From: Bacillus nitratireducens
GTDB lineage: Bacteria; Bacillota; Bacilli; Bacillales; Bacillaceae_G
Direction: 5' to 3'
NCBI RefSeq assembly: GCF_001884135.1
Contig: NZ_MAOC01000026.1
Coordinates: forward strand, 62,001-126,000
DNA length: 64,000 bases
Shown: positions 26,170 to 34,910 of the stretch, piece by piece
Layout of the letters: each line of letters begins with the position of its first letter
Position numbering within the stretch: the first letter of the stretch is position 1
The notes under the pieces: generated by a model
What the model was told of the DNA's origin: nothing
The model's database searches: none
The model's input: the letters and a program-made list of their open reading frames with translations, nothing else
Program-made: the position numbers and the translations under genes

Positions 26170-26665
26170 GTTGCGTCACATCATTAACAATCGCATGAAA
26201 TATGTCTTTTTGCGTGAAATCATCTGTAAAAATAGTTTCTCTATCAACTTCAATTGAATCGTGCGGGTTATACCATTTACTTAATAAATCTTCTCCAAAT
26301 TCAAGTCTTTTTTCTCTCGTATTATGCCGTCTAATTGTTTCTTCAAGTGATAAATCAAAATAATATGTATAAGCGTTTCCTTCAAAATAATGTATTAATT
26401 CTTTTAACATATCACCGTATCTACGACTGTTTAGTATACCTTCTAAAATAACAAATTCACATTTTCCTTTTCCGTACTTCGTAATTTCAAAAATTAAATC
26501 GTGAGACAGATTTCCCATTGTGTCGTGAACTTTTAACATATCTCTACGAACTACATCTTGAGAGACTAGTAGTGTTCCTTGCCCGAAATGTTCTTGCAGT
26601 TCTTTTGCGATCGTTGTCTTGCCACTTGCGGAGTTTCCTCGAAGAATGATTAATGTTGATTTCAA
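26162..26665 (-). CDS. P-loop kinase-like protein (AAA family/zeta-like)
   Basis: A 167-residue P-loop protein. Walker A GNSASGKT is at residues 10-17, followed by SQDVVRRDML (acidic substrate-binding strand, as in zeta-toxin and chloramphenicol phosphotransferase kinases), FVILEGIL (Walker B-like) and an arginine-rich lid RRHNTREKRLEFG. It probably phosphorylates a small molecule; B. cereus relatives are usually only called kinases. The start is TTG with GGAG 8 bases upstream. No antitoxin partner is adjacent, so a toxin role is unlikely. Confidence 0.65.
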   Translation of the reverse strand: MKSTLIILRGNSASGKTTIAKELQEHFGQGTLLVSQDVVRRDMLKVHDTMGNLSHDLIFEITKYGKGKCEFVILEGILNSRRYGDMLKELIHYFEGNAYTYYFDLSLEETIRRHNTREKRLEFGEDLLSKWYNPHDSIEVDRETIFTDDFTQKDIFHAIVNDVTQQK

Positions 26666-27041
26666 AGTCTCATCTCCAAATTGTAAGTGTTTTTTAGCGC
26701 TTTATGTGGGAAAATCTCTTAGTTGGATAAGTAATAGTTTATGGCATTTGTTCTAGGTTGAACAGTTTAAATTTTATTTGTAAAGATACAGCGAATAGCG
26801 AATAGGTAAACTCATCGTAAGTTAAAAGATTGTAATCGACAAATCTTATTTTGCTATAAAACTTTTGTACAGATATGTTGTCAGGGTGAACTGTTAAACG
26901 AATTCGCTGACAACATATAAATTATAAAAGTAGAAGTAGTTTTCAATTGTAATGTTTTGTGTATTATTTAGAATTTTTTTACAATTTAACAAAATAAAGT
27001 GTATAATCAATGTGATGAAAAATAAAGAGGGGATAAAGTAG
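26666..27041. other. Intergenic region with a hairpin and a promoter
   Basis: The 376-base region holds a perfect 12-bp inverted repeat (26873-26884 with 26907-26918, 22-base spacer) without a T run, and a promoter for the downstream decayed gene (TTTACA 26978-26983, 18 bases, TATAAT 27002-27007). Nothing else was recognised. Confidence 0.5.
26978..27007 (+). promoter_or_regulatory. Promoter of the decayed YfzA-like gene
   Basis: TTTACA (one mismatch to TTGACA), an 18-base spacer and a perfect TATAAT. It lies 35 bases before the GTG start, so transcription probably continues although the gene is broken. Confidence 0.6.
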
Positions 27042-27347
27042 GTGGGAGATATAATTACAAAAGGACAGCCTGTATGGAAACGGACATGGTTTGGCTATTT
27101 AGAGGCAGTTTTACGTATTTAATTACTATTTATTATTTGTGAAGTCACTACATGGGCACCACACTTTAGAACGGGTGGAGAATTTTTTAATACAATATTA
27201 AACTCTCAATTTTTCACGGAATGGTTCGTACCATATCAAATCCCACAATTTAATGTATTTACAGCGTTTTTTGCGATAACATTACTACCAAATGCGTTAA
27301 TAGGTGCAATTAAAGATTTAATCTTGAGAAAAAATATAAATAATTAA
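27042..27347 (+). pseudogene. YfzA-like small membrane protein gene broken by a nonsense codon
   Basis: From a GTG at 27042 (AGAGGGG upstream) the frame reads MGDIITKGQPVWKRTWFG and then meets TAA at 27120-27122. The same frame resumes as LLFIICEVTTWAPHFRTGG and runs open to TAA at 27345-27347, ending in a second membrane segment (ITLLPNALIGAI). Frame continuity on both sides of a single stop shows a point nonsense mutation (for example TTA or CAA to TAA). The two membrane segments and central soluble part resemble YfzA-like proteins. The intact protein would be 101 residues. Confidence 0.65.
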
Positions 27348-27360
27348 TAAGAGGTACTAC

Positions 27361-27900
27361 ATGCTATTTCAAAAAGAAAATTTATCGGTTAGGTACGTAA
27401 TAAAAAAAGATGCACCTATCATTTCCACATGGTTAACAAACCCAGAAGTTTTACAGTATTACGAAGGACGAGATAATCCGCAATCTGTAGAAAAGGTACT
27501 TGCTCATTTTATACATAATCCAAACAGTAATGAAAAAAGATGCTTAGTAGAATTCGACGAAATGCCGATCGGTTACATTCAAATGTATCCAGTTGATTTT
27601 GAATGGAAAGCGTTATATGGATATGAAGAATCACAAAATGTATGGGGAATGGACCAATTTATCGGTGAACCACCCTTTTGGGGAAAGGGAATTGGAACAA
27701 AACTCGTTCAAGCAGCAATTACATACATTATGAAAGAAGAGGGGGCAGAAACAATTGCAATGGACCCTAAAGTAAATAACGAACGTGCGATAAAGTGTTA
27801 TGAAAAATGCGGATTTAAAAAAGTGAAGATTTTAAAGGAACATGAACTGCATGAGGGGAAATTAGAAGATTGTTGGATGATGGAATATAAACAATTATAA
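27361..27900 (+). CDS. GNAT acetyltransferase resembling aminoglycoside 6'-N-acetyltransferases
   Basis: A 179-residue GNAT of the AAC(6')-like group. It has ISTWLTNPEVLQYYEGRD in the N-terminal third, GMDQFIGEPPFWGKGIGTKL (acetyl-CoA motif, about residues 99-118), ETIAMDPKVNNERAIKCYEKCGF and a trailing charged beta strand. The G-M-D-Q-F-I-G-E segment is characteristic of AAC(6') and IucB-type acylases. Aminoglycoside activity is possible but unproven. The ATG follows AAGAGG. It is downstream of the broken YfzA-like gene by 13 bases and upstream of an isochorismatase gene by 43 bases. Confidence 0.7.
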   Translation: MLFQKENLSVRYVIKKDAPIISTWLTNPEVLQYYEGRDNPQSVEKVLAHFIHNPNSNEKRCLVEFDEMPIGYIQMYPVDFEWKALYGYEESQNVWGMDQFIGEPPFWGKGIGTKLVQAAITYIMKEEGAETIAMDPKVNNERAIKCYEKCGFKKVKILKEHELHEGKLEDCWMMEYKQL

Positions 27901-27943
27901 TGATTTATGAAAGGGCTTATACAAACAAAGGGAGCTGTGTAAA

Positions 27944-28468
27944 ATGAAAAAAGCATTAATAGTAATTGATGTGCAAGCGGGTATGTATACAGCAGGAATC
28001 CCAGTACATAATGGGGAAAAGTTTTTAGAAACATTACAAGAACTTATTGGGGAATGTCGTTCAAATGGTATTCCGGTTATTTACGTCCAACATAACGGGC
28101 CAAAAGATCATCCATTAGAAAAAGGGACAGATGGTTGGAAAGTACATGCGGCAATTGCTCCGCAAGAGGATGATAGTATCGTTGAAAAGACGACACCCGA
28201 TTCATTTAATAAGACGAAATTGAACAAAGTTTTACAAGAAAAAGGCATAGAGCATGTTATTATTTCAGGAATGCAAACCGAGTACTGTGTTGATACAACA
28301 ACGCGTAGAGCGTTTAGTGAAGGATATAAAGTAACATTAGTAAGTGATGCCCATAGCACGTTTGATACAGATGTATCACGTGCTGAAGATATTGTGAAGC
28401 ATCATAACGTCGTGTTGGGATCATTTGCAGATGTTATTGCGTTAAAAAATTTAAAAGTAGAAGCGTAA
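27944..28468 (+). CDS. Isochorismatase-family cysteine hydrolase
   Basis: A 174-residue cysteine hydrolase. The catalytic triad is visible: Asp9 (VIDVQ), Lys82 (VEKTTPDSF) and Cys115 (TEYCVDTT), with the usual cis-peptide region before the Cys (ISGMQTEYC). Family members hydrolyse isochorismate, nicotinamide or related amides. Without the isochorismate lyase operon this is more likely an amidase of unknown substrate. The ATG follows AAAGGGAG. A good terminator follows. Confidence 0.85.
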   Translation: MKKALIVIDVQAGMYTAGIPVHNGEKFLETLQELIGECRSNGIPVIYVQHNGPKDHPLEKGTDGWKVHAAIAPQEDDSIVEKTTPDSFNKTKLNKVLQEKGIEHVIISGMQTEYCVDTTTRRAFSEGYKVTLVSDAHSTFDTDVSRAEDIVKHHNVVLGSFADVIALKNLKVEA

Positions 28469-28482
28469 GTAAGTGTTGAAGG

Positions 28483-28526
28483 AGAAGCTATTCTAAATGG
28501 AAATTTGGAACAGCTTCTTTTTATTT
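28483..28526 (+). terminator. Terminator after isochorismatase gene
   Basis: A 7-bp stem (AGAAGCT 28483-28489 with AGCTTCT 28512-28518), extended inward past one mismatch, followed by a T-rich tail. Confidence 0.75.
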
Positions 28527-28573
28527 TTATCGATAAATCGCAAATATAATTTCATTCACCGTAAAGATAATGT

Positions 28574-28611
28574 AAAAAAGGAGCACCAGATTATCAACAA
28601 GGGTACTCCTT
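28574..28611 (-). terminator. Terminator of the DUF2512 gene
   Basis: On the minus strand AAGGAGTACC pairs with GGTGCTCCTT (one G-T pair), followed by a run of T (the A run at 28574-28579). Confidence 0.7.
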
Positions 28612-28621
28612 CACCAAAACG

Positions 28622-29062
28622 TTATTTCTTCTTATCTTTATCCAACACATTCTGTTCCTCAGCAAACTCCGTACCATATGCAAATCTGCGATTAATACGA
28701 ATATTATCGTTGTTATGACGAGTACGTGAATGAGAAAAGCGATGAACAATTACTTCAGATAATGTAAAGACGATGGCAGAAAGGATACTGCCCCAAGCAA
28801 TTTGCATGTAGTTGTCTAATAAAATATTTCCGAAGATCCAAACGCTTAAATACGTAAGTAAAAAGTTTGTCATAATGGCAGCAGAATCGCCAATTCGATT
28901 TAAAATGATTTTATCAACAAACATATAAGAAACGATTGTGACAAATAGACTAAAAGAAATAATTTGGACGAACGTAGCAGGGAAAAATAAAGCTAATCCG
29001 ATACTAAAAGCGATGATACACGATATAAATTTAATTACTATTACAGTAAAATCATTCAACAT
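28622..29062 (-). CDS. DUF2512 (YndM-like) membrane protein
   Basis: A 146-residue protein with four membrane segments (about 5-25, 30-50, 60-82 and 87-107) and a polar C-terminal tail rich in Arg, Asn and Lys. The arrangement and the MFVDKIILNRIGDSAA segment match DUF2512/YndM proteins of Bacillus. Function is unknown. The ATG follows GGAGGTG. It is transcribed away from the SIR2 gene. Confidence 0.7.
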   Translation of the reverse strand: MLNDFTVIVIKFISCIIAFSIGLALFFPATFVQIISFSLFVTIVSYMFVDKIILNRIGDSAAIMTNFLLTYLSVWIFGNILLDNYMQIAWGSILSAIVFTLSEVIVHRFSHSRTRHNNDNIRINRRFAYGTEFAEEQNVLDKDKKK

Positions 29063-29191
29063 TTACACCTCCGATTTATACATAGTTTTACAATAAATTC
29101 AGGAGTTCATACATTGGAACTGATTTATTTAGATAAAACTTTTTCATGTTTGAATTTTTGTCTAAATATTAAAAAAACAGAAGAAAAATGT

Positions 29192-29197
29192 TATAGT
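29192..29197 (+). promoter_or_regulatory. -10 element upstream of the SIR2 gene
   Basis: TATAGT lies about 44 bases before the chosen start codon. A transcript starting near 29204 would leave the first in-frame ATG (29211) almost leaderless, which supports the later ATG at 29241. No clear -35 is visible. Confidence 0.4.
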
Positions 29198-29240
29198 AAA
29201 ATGAGAGCGTATGACATTTTTAGGTAAGGGGGAATCCGGG

Positions 29241-32200
29241 ATGTGGATAACTTCAGAAGTAGAAATTCCAGATGAGTTAATCGATCACCTTGAACAAGGG
29301 AAGTTAGTATTATTCGTTGGAGCAGGAGTTTCTATGAAGGGGAAATCAAACTTACCGAATTTCGATGATTTAGTTGATGAAATTTCGAAAGCTTTATATG
29401 TCGAAAAGCGTGAGATGACAGAACCCCACGATTATTATCTTGGTAAAATTGCGAAAACGAAAGATGTGCATCAAGTTGCAAGAGATCTCGTTAATATAGA
29501 TAAATCAAAACCAAACCCATTACACTATGCTATTCCAAGGCTGTTCCCAGTAGATACGGATGTTCGTATTGTAACGACAAACTTTGATCAACATTTTACA
29601 TCTGTAATCGCTGAAATGAAAAGAGAGCTGAATATTTATTATGCGCCAGCTTTACCGACAGGGAGAGCGTTTAAAGGATTGGCTTACATACATGGAAATA
29701 TAGAACAGGAGAAAGAAGCTTTAATTTTAACAGATGGTGATTTTGGAAGGGCTTACTTAACAGAAGGTTGGGCGAGACGATTTTTAGTTGATTTATTTTC
29801 TAATTACACCGTTTTATTCGTTGGTTATAGTCATAATGACCCAGTAATGAAATATTTAGCAACAGGTTTACCACCGAGTACAAGGCGTTATGCTTTCGTC
29901 GCACAAGGTGATAATACATACCACTGGGAACATTTAGGAATAAGACCGATTGTGTATCCGAATAAAGCTAATAATCACCAGTCACTTGTGAAAGCGGTGA
30001 AACGATGGGCGGAATTAATGGGTGATAATTATATTACGAAAAGAATGCGTATTCGTGATATTGTAACCGTTCCTCCATCAGTAGAACAGGAGCAATTATC
30101 ATATATAAAACAATCAATAAAAAAAATCGAAACAGTTCGGTACTTTGTTGAATTTGCTCGTGATTACGAGTGGGTGGAATGGCTTGAAGCAGAGGGGAAA
30201 CTAAGAAATTTATTTCAGCTTACAGCAAATTATGATGAAGTAGATGAATTACTTGCAGAATGGTTAGTGGAGCAATTCCTTTTTACTCATCAAAAAGAAC
30301 TATTTCAATTGATTTTTAAAAATCATTCTAAAATATCCCCGTTATTGTGGCGAATAATTTGTACTTACTTGAACGAAACGAAAGAAACGATGGATCCTTT
30401 GTTGTTTGCAAAATGGACATTGCTTATATTAGAAACGGCAGAAAAAGATAGTAGCTCTATTGAAATGATTTCATACTTACTGCAAAAATGTTCTTTCCCA
30501 GAGCATAAAGAAATTGCTTTATTGTTACTAACGTTTATTTTAGATGGAAAACTTAAATTGAAGCGTGTAAGAAAATGGGGAAATGATACGCAAGAATCAA
30601 TTGAACTAGAGGAATCGAGTCGTTTACCGGTGTCTAAATTTTCTCATGTGGAGCTAATTTGGAATGATAAGATGAGACCGCATATTACTTATTATGCTGT
30701 TCCCATCATGATGATGGGATTAGAAAAGATTCGCCTGTTGTCATTAAGACAAACAGCACTGAAAAAAAGAAATAAGGATAATGTGGAGAGAGAGTTTTAT
30801 CAAAATGACCTCGCATTTTTAATTCAAATTGTAAAAGAGTGTCTTACATATTTATGTGAAAACAATGAGAAAAAAGCGGATTATTATATTACAGAAATGA
30901 TAGGAACAGATAGTATACTTCAAAAGCGAATCGCGATTGAAGCGATGAATAAAAATGTGTTCGTTACTGCGGATGTCAAATTGAAGTGGTTACTACATGA
31001 AGGCCTTCTGTTAGATTTCACATATAAACATGAAGTGTTTCAACTGTTAAAGAATTATTATGCAGATGCTTTAGAAGAAACAAAAGAAGAAGTGATTCAA
31101 ACTGTATTAGAACATCTTGCAGAAGAGAGGGCGTTTGATGCTTGTCTCGTATTAGATTCATTATTTGCATGCGATGCGAATAGTCGAAGCACGATAGAAG
31201 GATATGAATTAATGAAACAGAAGCACCCTCATTTTTCTTCTGATCGATACAGTGTTCCGAAGAAAGAATCTATTGAACAAAGCATTACTTGTAATGTAAC
31301 AGCTGATGGATTACTACAGCTGAAAGACGATGAAATAATGAAGCAAGTTCTGCAGTTTTCTCAAGATGGTGTTTTTGAGCAACGCCATTTTTTAGAGATG
31401 TTATCAAAAGCATGTAAATTGAATGTAGAGTGGAGTATTTCGTTTGCTTATCAACTAGTAGGCGTACATGAAATTAGTAATGAAGTTTGGTTTGTTTGTA
31501 TTAGAGAATGGCGAAATAATAGGAATTTAACGAGTGAGCAAATTCAAAGGATTATTCCGTTATTGCAGAAGTTTTCTCGAAATACTACTTTTCATTGGCT
31601 AATTAGTAGTTTTCTATATGAAATTAGCAATCGATTAGAAGAGCTAGAAGAAAATAGTATACGGGTTGTAAAGCGCTTTGCTTTTTCAGTATTTCCACAA
31701 GTTATGAGAGGGGAAACAGATTTTAAAATTGGAAAACAAGAGTTTTACAATGAGTCTATACAGCATCCTGTTGGGAAGATGACAGCTGTATTACTAAAAC
31801 TGTTAGCGTATGATCACTTATATGATCGCAATGTGTATGAATATTTATTTTTATTTGAGGAACAGGTAAGGGTTACTTCGGAAAGAACGAACTTTATGTT
31901 AACTCGTTTAACAGCAGATATTACGTTTTTATACCATATTGAGAAGCAATGGTGTCGAAAATATTTATTACCTTACTTAGATTTAAAGAAAGAAAATGAG
32001 CTGACCAAATATGCGTGGGCGGGATTATGTTATACGCAAATTAATTTACCTCTATTTACAGAAATAAAGAGATATATTAAATATGCGGTAGAACATTTAG
32101 AGGTGCTGCACCCGTATACGAGAGAAGCGTTTTTAAAATGGCTTAGCTTTGTATTTATTAAATGTGTACTGTATTGGGAGCAAAAAACAGATTGGTTATA

Positions 32201-32723
32201 CCCACTCTTAATGCAAGTAAACGAAAATAATAAAATTAAATTTATGCAGTATGTATGCTACTACGTAAAAACGTTAAGCGGAAAAGAACAACAAAAATTT
32301 TGGACAGCATGGCTAAGTGTATTTTTAAGAGAACGTCCGAAAATGGGTGTAATAACTACGAGAGAATATATGATGCTTTTACGTATTGTATTATGTATGG
32401 ATGAAATTTTAGAAAAAGGACTTTGTATTATATCAAGTAAATTTCTAGGTGTAGAAGGGCAATGCAATCAAGAGGAAATGAAACAGTTATTTACTGAGAT
32501 GCTTGAAAAGAAGAATGGCATGAAAGAATATAAAGGGCTTTATGCAAATGTCTTTTTTATTTTACTTCAAACACGTCAAGAAGCTGATTTACTTGAGAAG
32601 GAAATCATACAAATAAAAGAACAATTAACCCAGTATGGAGTAGAAAAACACGTATTAAAATTAATTGAAAATGAGATGATTCGTATCGGAATAGTAATGG
32701 AGAATTTGCACGAAGAATTCTAG
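29241..32723 (+). CDS. Large SIR2-domain protein, candidate antiphage NADase
   Basis: A 1160-residue cytoplasmic protein. Residues about 10-280 form a SIR2 domain of the bacterial defence type: VGAGVS at 26-31, TTNFDQ at 112-117, catalytic-type His151 in YIHGN and VGYSHND at 194-200, all NAD-binding or catalytic motifs. The remaining about 880 residues contain no motif I recognise; they look largely alpha-helical and rich in Leu, Glu and Lys, and may be a sensor made of helical repeats. This layout is like the Dsr1/Dsr2 antiphage sirtuins, where phage protein binding triggers NAD depletion. ATG 29241 is preferred (AAGGGGG 8 bases before). It is a single gene with no partner. Confidence 0.8.
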   Translation: MWITSEVEIPDELIDHLEQGKLVLFVGAGVSMKGKSNLPNFDDLVDEISKALYVEKREMTEPHDYYLGKIAKTKDVHQVARDLVNIDKSKPNPLHYAIPRLFPVDTDVRIVTTNFDQHFTSVIAEMKRELNIYYAPALPTGRAFKGLAYIHGNIEQEKEALILTDGDFGRAYLTEGWARRFLVDLFSNYTVLFVGYSHNDPVMKYLATGLPPSTRRYAFVAQGDNTYHWEHLGIRPIVYPNKANNHQSLVKAVKRWAELMGDNYITKRMRIRDIVTVPPSVEQEQLSYIKQSIKKIETVRYFVEFARDYEWVEWLEAEGKLRNLFQLTANYDEVDELLAEWLVEQFLFTHQKELFQLIFKNHSKISPLLWRIICTYLNETKETMDPLLFAKWTLLILETAEKDSSSIEMISYLLQKCSFPEHKEIALLLLTFILDGKLKLKRVRKWGNDTQESIELEESSRLPVSKFSHVELIWNDKMRPHITYYAVPIMMMGLEKIRLLSLRQTALKKRNKDNVEREFYQNDLAFLIQIVKECLTYLCENNEKKADYYITEMIGTDSILQKRIAIEAMNKNVFVTADVKLKWLLHEGLLLDFTYKHEVFQLLKNYYADALEETKEEVIQTVLEHLAEERAFDACLVLDSLFACDANSRSTIEGYELMKQKHPHFSSDRYSVPKKESIEQSITCNVTADGLLQLKDDEIMKQVLQFSQDGVFEQRHFLEMLSKACKLNVEWSISFAYQLVGVHEISNEVWFVCIREWRNNRNLTSEQIQRIIPLLQKFSRNTTFHWLISSFLYEISNRLEELEENSIRVVKRFAFSVFPQVMRGETDFKIGKQEFYNESIQHPVGKMTAVLLKLLAYDHLYDRNVYEYLFLFEEQVRVTSERTNFMLTRLTADITFLYHIEKQWCRKYLLPYLDLKKENELTKYAWAGLCYTQINLPLFTEIKRYIKYAVEHLEVLHPYTREAFLKWLSFVFIKCVLYWEQKTDWLYPLLMQVNENNKIKFMQYVCYYVKTLSGKEQQKFWTAWLSVFLRERPKMGVITTREYMMLLRIVLCMDEILEKGLCIISSKFLGVEGQCNQEEMKQLFTEMLEKKNGMKEYKGLYANVFFILLQTRQEADLLEKEIIQIKEQLTQYGVEKHVLKLIENEMIRIGIVMENLHEEF

Positions 32724-32761
32724 GGTGAAAGCGGAATTTTAAAAAAATAAATAAAAAGTTG

Positions 32762-32791
32762 TTGACAGTGTTTTAAAAAGCGTTCTATAAT
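32762..32791 (+). promoter_or_regulatory. Promoter of the aro operon
   Basis: A perfect TTGACA (32762-32767) and a perfect TATAAT (32786-32791) with an 18-base spacer. The first T-box leader starts about 45 bases further on. Confidence 0.8.
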
Positions 32792-32836
32792 ACGAATCAT
32801 ACTTATTCAATTTCAAAAACATTTGAATAAACAAAG

Positions 32837-33091
32837 TGCAATGAAGAGATCACAGTAGTGGTTAGTCTTACTGTAACAGAGAGCTGGTGGTTGGTGTGAA
32901 CCAGTACAGGGATAATCATGAATTACAGTCTTGGAGCATCTTTTTCGTAGTAAAGATACAATTGTCTTTATGAAGAAAGAGCGGTCAAATGATCGTTAAC
33001 AGTGAAGAGAGGTAGACGGAAATTTAGTCTACAACTAGGGTGGTACCGCGATAAATATCGTCCCTACTGATTTATTCAGTAGGGACTTTTT
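32837..33091 (+). promoter_or_regulatory. T-box leader 1 (tyrosine-type)
   Basis: A full T-box riboswitch: AGAGAGCTGGTGG and GGTGTGAACC of stem I, the specifier-loop segment GAATTACAG (TAC at 32924-32926), GGAGCATC, and the invariant AGGGTGGTACCGCG at 33037-33050. The terminator is an 11-bp stem (33060-33070 with 33076-33086) followed by TTTTTG. TAC as specifier would read uncharged tRNA-Tyr, which suits the pathway; exact framing of the specifier is from pattern knowledge. Confidence 0.9.
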
Positions 33092-33126
33092 GTATTTTGA
33101 CGGTCCAACTTGAAAATATAATAAAC

Positions 33127-33382
33127 ATGCGTTGAAAGGAAAAGCAGTAGTTGTTGTTTCCCTGTAACAGAGAGCTGGTGGTTGGTGCGAACCAGTACAA
33201 AAACAAGAGCGAATTACAGTCCTGGAGCATCTTTTTCGTAGTAAAGATATGTATCTTTATGAAGGGAAAGACGGTCACATTGATCGTTAACAATGAAGAG
33301 AGGTAGACGACAGTTGTCTACAACTAGGGTGGTACCGCGATAAATATCGTCCCTACTGATTGAATCAGTAGGGCTTTTTTGT
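33127..33382 (+). promoter_or_regulatory. T-box leader 2 (tandem copy)
   Basis: A second complete T-box directly after the first, with the same GAATTACAG specifier segment (TAC 33215-33217), AGGGTGGTACCGCG at 33326-33339 and a terminator (CCCTACTGAT 33351-33360 with ATCAGTAGGG 33364-33373) plus T run. Transcripts must pass both switches before reaching aroF. Confidence 0.9.
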
Positions 33383-33551
33383 ACAAAAAAGTGGCTTATT
33401 AACTAGTAGTTAGTGTCTTTATGGTAATTATTAGTTTAAAATAAGAAGAGGTATCGATTCCACTTTAAATTTGTATAATTAACCAGTTCTGAAAATAGAG
33501 AATTTTTCATTCTCTTACTATACTTTTAAAACATTAGAGGAGGATTTCCAA

Positions 33552-34628
33552 ATGGCAAATCATGAATTAGATCAATTACGTAAACAGGTAGATGAAATTA
33601 ACTTACAACTATTACACCTATTAAACAAACGCGGTGAAATCGTTCAAAAAATCGGGGAACAAAAACAAGTACAAGGTACGAAACGTTTTGACCCAGTACG
33701 TGAGCGTGAAGTGCTTGATATGATCGCAGAGCATAACGAAGGACCATTCGAAACGTCAACGGTTCAACATATTTTCAAAACGATTTTCAAAGCAAGCTTA
33801 GAATTACAAGAAGATGATAACCGTAAAGCGTTACTAGTATCACGTAAAAAGAAAAAAGAAAATACAATCGTTAATGTGAAAGGCGAATTGATTGGAAACG
33901 GAACACAAACGTTCATTATGGGACCTTGTGCAGTAGAAAGCTTAGAGCAAGTTCGCCAAGTAGGGCAAGCGATGAAAGATCAAGGGCTAAAATTAATGCG
34001 CGGTGGTGCTTTCAAACCGAGAACATCTCCATACGATTTCCAAGGTTTAGGAGTAGAAGGATTACAAATTTTACGCCAAGTAGCAGATGAGTTCGACTTA
34101 GCGATTATTAGTGAAATTTTAAATCCGAACGATGTTGAAATGGCGCTAGACTACGTTGATGTAATTCAAGTTGGAGCACGTAACATGCAAAACTTCGATT
34201 TACTACGAGCTGTAGGTAAAGTTAACAAGCCAGTATTACTAAAACGTGGATTAGCAGCAACAATTGATGAGTTCATTAACGCAGCGGAATACATTATTGC
34301 GCAAGGTAATGACCAAATTATTCTTTGTGAGCGCGGTATCCGCACATACGAAAGAGCGACACGTAACACATTAGATATTTCAGCAGTTCCGATTTTAAAG
34401 AAAGAAACACATTTACCAGTTATCGTTGACGTAACACATTCAACTGGACGTAGAGATTTACTATTACCAACAGCGAAAGCAGCACTTGCTATTGGAGCAG
34501 ATGCAGTAATGGCGGAAGTACATCCAGACCCAGCAGTTGCTTTATCAGATTCTGCGCAACAAATGGATATTCCGGAATTCCATAGATTCATGGATGAATT
34601 AAAAGGTTTCAAAAATAAATTATCTTAA
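33552..34628 (+). CDS. aroF: Bifunctional chorismate mutase / DAHP synthase
   Basis: A 358-residue cytoplasmic fusion. Residues about 1-90 are an AroQ-type chorismate mutase ([20 protein letters not shown], then [14 protein letters not shown]), and residues about 105-358 are a type I-beta DAHP synthase ([46 protein letters not shown]). It condenses PEP with erythrose 4-phosphate, the first step of aromatic synthesis; the mutase domain is usually the feedback-sensing part. In B. subtilis the protein is AroA(G). The ATG follows AGAGGAGG. It is controlled by two T-boxes upstream, and a third lies between it and aroC. Confidence 0.95.
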   Translation: MANHELDQLRKQVDEINLQLLHLLNKRGEIVQKIGEQKQVQGTKRFDPVREREVLDMIAEHNEGPFETSTVQHIFKTIFKASLELQEDDNRKALLVSRKKKKENTIVNVKGELIGNGTQTFIMGPCAVESLEQVRQVGQAMKDQGLKLMRGGAFKPRTSPYDFQGLGVEGLQILRQVADEFDLAIISEILNPNDVEMALDYVDVIQVGARNMQNFDLLRAVGKVNKPVLLKRGLAATIDEFINAAEYIIAQGNDQIILCERGIRTYERATRNTLDISAVPILKKETHLPVIVDVTHSTGRRDLLLPTAKAALAIGADAVMAEVHPDPAVALSDSAQQMDIPEFHRFMDELKGFKNKLS

Positions 34629-34640
34629 TTCCATATCATA

Positions 34641-34881
34641 TATGCGCTGAAGAGGAAACAGTAGTGCTTATCTCACTGTTAAAGAGAGCTGATGGCCGGT
34701 GTGAATCAGTACAAAGGTAAGCATGAATTACAGCCTTGGAGCATCTTTCCCGCCAATTTGTGGAGGGGAAGACGGTCAAACGATCGTTAAAGAAGAAGAG
34801 AGGTAGACGATAGTTGTCTACAACTAGGGTGGTACCGCGATAAACATCGTCCCTACTGAGCGCTCAGTAGGGACTTTTTTG
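34641..34881 (+). promoter_or_regulatory. T-box leader 3, between aroF and aroC
   Basis: A third T-box with the same GAATTACAG segment (TAC 34729-34731), AGGGTGGTACCGCG at 34826-34839 and a terminator (CCCTACTGAG 34851-34860 with CTCAGTAGGG 34863-34872) followed by six T. No clear promoter lies before it, so it probably gates read-through from aroF into the rest of the operon. Confidence 0.9.
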
Positions 34882-34910
34882 TACAAAAAAATAGTAAAGG
34901 GGCAAGAGAA

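Noticed and set aside
26162-26665. Zeta-type toxin of a toxin-antitoxin pair
   Set aside because: The P-loop protein lacks an adjacent small antitoxin gene and is shorter than zeta toxins; a metabolic kinase is more likely.
29211-29240. Earlier start of the SIR2 gene at 29211
   Set aside because: No ribosome binding site precedes it and it would be nearly at the predicted transcription start; AAGGGGG supports 29241.
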